A stretch of 64,000 bases of DNA from Bosea sp. 29B. GTDB taxonomy: Bacteria; Pseudomonadota; Alphaproteobacteria; Rhizobiales; Beijerinckiaceae. A program made the position numbers and the translations under genes. The stretch is taken from assembly GCF_902506165.1 (NCBI RefSeq), contig NZ_LR733817.1, forward strand, positions 1,100,255 to 1,164,254, in the 5' to 3' direction. A model generated the notes under the pieces. That model did no database searches. It was not told the DNA's origin and worked only from the letters and a program-made list of their open reading frames with translations. Below, piece after piece: positions 61,735 to 64,000 of the stretch; within the stretch, counting starts at the first letter, position 1, and the number at the start of each line of letters is the position of its first letter.

Positions 61735-62582
61735 CCCGCGTCATTGTCCTCTCCGACCCGCATCTCTCGCCCACGCACGGCTTCTTCTGGCCAAACTGGC
61801 AGCTCGCCTGCGACGCCGCCAGCCGGATCGAGGCGGCCTGCACCATTGTCAACGGCGACCTCTGCATCGACGGGCCCGACAGCGACGCCGAGATGGAATT
61901 CGCCGCCAAGGCGCTGGCCACGCTGCCCGGCACCGTGCTGCCGCTGCCCGGCAATCACGACATCGGCGACGAACCACCGGGCCAAGATCCGAACCAGATC
62001 GTCGACGAGCCGCGCCTCACCCGCTGGGACAACGCCATCGGCGTTGACCGTTGGCGCTTCCAGCTCGACGGCTGGACCCTGCTCGGCGTCAACGCACAGC
62101 TCTTCGGCTCGGGGCTTGCCCGTGAAGCCGAGCAGAACGACTGGCTCGATGCGATGCTCGCGGAGAGTAAGGGTGACCGCGTCGCACTCGTGCTGCACAA
62201 GCCGCTCTTCGTCGAGAGTCCGGATGAGGCCGAGCCCAGCCCCGCCTCGCTCTGCCCAGCTCCGCGTGGCGAGCTGATACAGCGTCTCTGCAAGGCCGAT
62301 ATCCGGCTGATCGTCAGCGGCCACCTGCACGCGCATCGCGACCGCCGGATCGACGGCCTGCGCCATCTCTGGGTACCCTCGCTCGCCTTCTCCGGCAATC
62401 ACGGGCAGGGCGGCGACCGGCGCTGTGGCTTTGCGGTGCTCGACTTCGATGGCGATGATGTCGGCGTCGAGATTGTCCGGCCTGAGGGCCTCGTCTCGCA
62501 TGACCTCGCCGCCATCAAGCAGCATGGCCGCTACCGCTTCCTGCGCGAGATGCCACCCTCCCCGCCGCGGATCGCTGCCTGA
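61731..62582 (+). CDS. Metallophosphoesterase, calcineurin-like (CpdA type)
   Basis: A 283-residue enzyme with the full metal-binding set: LSDPHLSP, NGDLCIDGPD, LPGNHDIG, VLHKPLF and GHLHAHRDRR. Relatives of this layout hydrolyse cyclic AMP or phosphodiesters. It is coupled to the binding-protein gene by ATGA, so a role in processing the imported substrate (for example a phosphodiester) is possible. Confidence 0.85.
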   Translation: MTRVIVLSDPHLSPTHGFFWPNWQLACDAASRIEAACTIVNGDLCIDGPDSDAEMEFAAKALATLPGTVLPLPGNHDIGDEPPGQDPNQIVDEPRLTRWDNAIGVDRWRFQLDGWTLLGVNAQLFGSGLAREAEQNDWLDAMLAESKGDRVALVLHKPLFVESPDEAEPSPASLCPAPRGELIQRLCKADIRLIVSGHLHAHRDRRIDGLRHLWVPSLAFSGNHGQGGDRRCGFAVLDFDGDDVGVEIVRPEGLVSHDLAAIKQHGRYRFLREMPPSPPRIAA

Positions 62583-62648
62583 GTGCCAGCTGGCGCTTCT
62601 GAAGAGGCCCGGCTAGCCTTGTTCCGGGCAGCAGGCGCAAGGGCGGCA

Positions 62649-63398
62649 ATGACGAAATCCGAACTGGACGAGCGCCGTTTCGATCCCGCGATCGCCTATG
62701 AGATGCCAACCAATTCGCAGATCGAGCAGGAGCGCTGGGTCTTCGCCATGTGCAATGGCCGCCGCGACGGCCGCTTCGCCGAGATCGGCGCCTTCGACGG
62801 CGTCCTGCACAGCAACAGCTACTTCCTCGAAAGCGAACATGGCTGGCAGGGTGTCTGCGTCGAGCCGAACCCCGGCCTCTTCGCTCGCTTGCGCGAAAGC
62901 CGCAGCGCGATCTGCCTGGAACGGGCGGTCTATCGCGAGACCGGCCAGGTCCTGTCCTTCATCCCCTCCCAGGAAATCGGGACACTGGCCGAATTCGCCG
63001 GCAATGACCGCTATGCCGACGACCGTGCTCGCGCCGCCGCAACGCATGGGCTCATCCAGGTCGAGACGATCAGCTTCGCCGCGATCGCCGCGATGGCAGA
63101 CTTCGCCGAAACCGGCTTCGACTATGTCTCGCTCGACACTGAAGGATCGGAACTGGAGATTCTGCGCACGATCGACTTCGCCCGCCACCGTATCGCGCTC
63201 TTCACCATCGAGCACAATTTCGTCGAGCCTCGGCGCGAGGAGATGCGAATTCTGCTGGCCGAGGCCGGCTACGACCGCCTCAATGTCGGCTTCGACGATT
63301 GGTACTGGCACCCCGCGTTCCTGATCGAGCGGAACCGCGGCGTCGTGGTCGACGATGGCGCGATCAACCGACATTTCAAAAGCATTTTCAAAGACTAA
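62649..63398 (+). CDS. FkbM-family methyltransferase
   Basis: A 249-residue protein. ATG 62649 has AAGGGCGG upstream; a GTG at 62583 would add 22 codons of doubtful sequence. The SAM motif is RFAEIGAFDGVLHSNSYFLE, followed by GWQGVCVEPNPGLFARL and the family signature DYVSLDTEGSELEILRTIDF. It ends with a hydrophobic C-terminus. It belongs to the start of a polysaccharide region with the next gene, but the 156-bp gap makes an operon uncertain. Confidence 0.85.
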   Translation: MTKSELDERRFDPAIAYEMPTNSQIEQERWVFAMCNGRRDGRFAEIGAFDGVLHSNSYFLESEHGWQGVCVEPNPGLFARLRESRSAICLERAVYRETGQVLSFIPSQEIGTLAEFAGNDRYADDRARAAATHGLIQVETISFAAIAAMADFAETGFDYVSLDTEGSELEILRTIDFARHRIALFTIEHNFVEPRREEMRILLAEAGYDRLNVGFDDWYWHPAFLIERNRGVVVDDGAINRHFKSIFKD

Positions 63399-63554
63399 AG
63401 CCAAGCGCAGGTAAACGCCTGCCACAACGGATGCACACAGGGCCAGACCGCATCACGAAGGCCTCAGCGGATGTTGACGCAGTTTGGTAACTCTGGAAAA
63501 GCTCGACCGATAAATGAGCCGCTGGCCGATGCTGCCGCAATTTCAGGATGCACC

Positions 63555-64000
63555 GTGACGTCGCCAGCAGCCCAGCAATTCATTGAACGCGTCAACGACC
63601 GCTCGCTCGTCGTCGGCATCATCGGCCTCGGCTATGTCGGCATTCCGCTCGCGCTCGCGACCTTGCGGCAAGGTTTTCGCGTCGTCGGCTTCGACATCGA
63701 CGCCAGGCGCGTCGACGACATCAATGCCGGTCGCAGTGCGATCAAGCACATCCCGATGGAGTCGATCGCGCAGGCCGTGGCCGCCGACCGTTTCGTTGCG
63801 ACCGCGGATTTCGACCGTCTGGGCGAGCCGGATGCGCTCTTGATCGCCGTGCCGACGCCGCTGACCAGGCATCGCGAACCGGATCTGTCCTATGTCGTCA
63901 GGACGACCGAGGCGATCGGCCGGCGCCTGCGCCGCGGCCAGCTCGTCGTGCTGGAATCGACCACCTATCCCGGTACCACCGACGAGATCATGCGCCCACT
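63555..64000 (+). CDS. Nucleotide-sugar dehydrogenase (WbpA/WecC-like), partial at window edge
   Basis: The first 148 codons of a UDP-sugar 6-dehydrogenase run off the right edge. GTG 63555 starts the frame. The NAD site is VGIIGLGYVGIPLALATLRQ, followed by VVGFDIDARRVDDINAGRSA, and the family signature VPTPLTRHREPDLSYVVR. TYPGTTDE is the next conserved element. It makes uronate-type sugars for lipopolysaccharide or capsule. The pattern is nearer UDP-N-acetylglucosamine or -galactosamine dehydrogenases than UDP-glucose dehydrogenase. Confidence 0.88.
   Translation, partial: MTSPAAQQFIERVNDRSLVVGIIGLGYVGIPLALATLRQGFRVVGFDIDARRVDDINAGRSAIKHIPMESIAQAVAADRFVATADFDRLGEPDALLIAVPTPLTRHREPDLSYVVRTTEAIGRRLRRGQLVVLESTTYPGTTDEIMRP

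Overview
The window is high-GC DNA that looks like an alphaproteobacterium of the Hyphomicrobiales, Bosea-like by gene content. The support is a full ccoNOQP-GHIS (fixNOQP-GHIS) set with an FnrN-type regulator, orphan Tct and peptide-type binding proteins, and short palindromic intergenic repeats of the kind common in that order. The genus is an inference.

Bases 1 to about 27.8 kb are most of a prophage. No integrase, repressor or left attachment site lies inside the window, so its left end is outside. The order is: a toxin-antitoxin pair read leftwards; a primase-helicase; an unknown gene behind a cluster of repeats; an intrinsic terminator; then one long rightward late operon. That operon holds a lambda-type head module (terminase subunits, gpW, portal, S49 protease, scaffold, decoration protein, major capsid protein, gpFII-like connector). 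A Mu-type contractile tail follows (DUF2635, sheath, tube, assembly chaperone with a -1 frameshift site, tape measure, gpN split in two, hub, spike, gp46, gp47, gp48, fibre, DUF4376 chaperone). A lysis cassette closes it (GH108 muramidase with a C-terminal membrane segment, overlapping Rz/Rz1 spanins, a small membrane protein).

From 27.8 to about 35.4 kb is a lower-GC accessory block, mostly on the other strand. It holds a frameshifted TylF-type methyltransferase, a protein with two methyltransferase domains, a 1022-residue protein with two glycosyltransferase domains, an FkbM methyltransferase and a small orphan. It looks like a surface-glycan modification cargo attached to the prophage. The right prophage boundary is not resolved.

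From 35.6 kb the sequence is ordinary chromosome. It starts with divergent oxyR/katG, then a QseBC/PmrAB-type two-component system with a perfect CTTAAG-N5-CTTAAG box, and a DsbA-like thiol oxidoreductase. Next is a divergent tetA/tetR pair with two 19-bp tet operators spaced exactly as in Tn10. The cbb3 oxidase operon follows with its assembly genes and fnrN, with FNR boxes in front of ccoN and fnrN. After an LLM flavin oxidoreductase comes a sugar-acid catabolic cluster (RraA-like, TctC-type binding protein, GntR regulator, DHDPS-family enzyme, L-arabinonate-dehydratase-like IlvD/Edd enzyme, family 5 binding protein, metallophosphoesterase). The window ends with a second FkbM methyltransferase and the start of a nucleotide-sugar dehydrogenase.

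The most useful new observations are the tail-chaperone frameshift, the paired tet operators, the lost zinc ligands in the phage primase, the repeat cluster upstream of 3721, the one-base lesion in the TylF gene, and several regulator boxes that link genes to nearby regulators.
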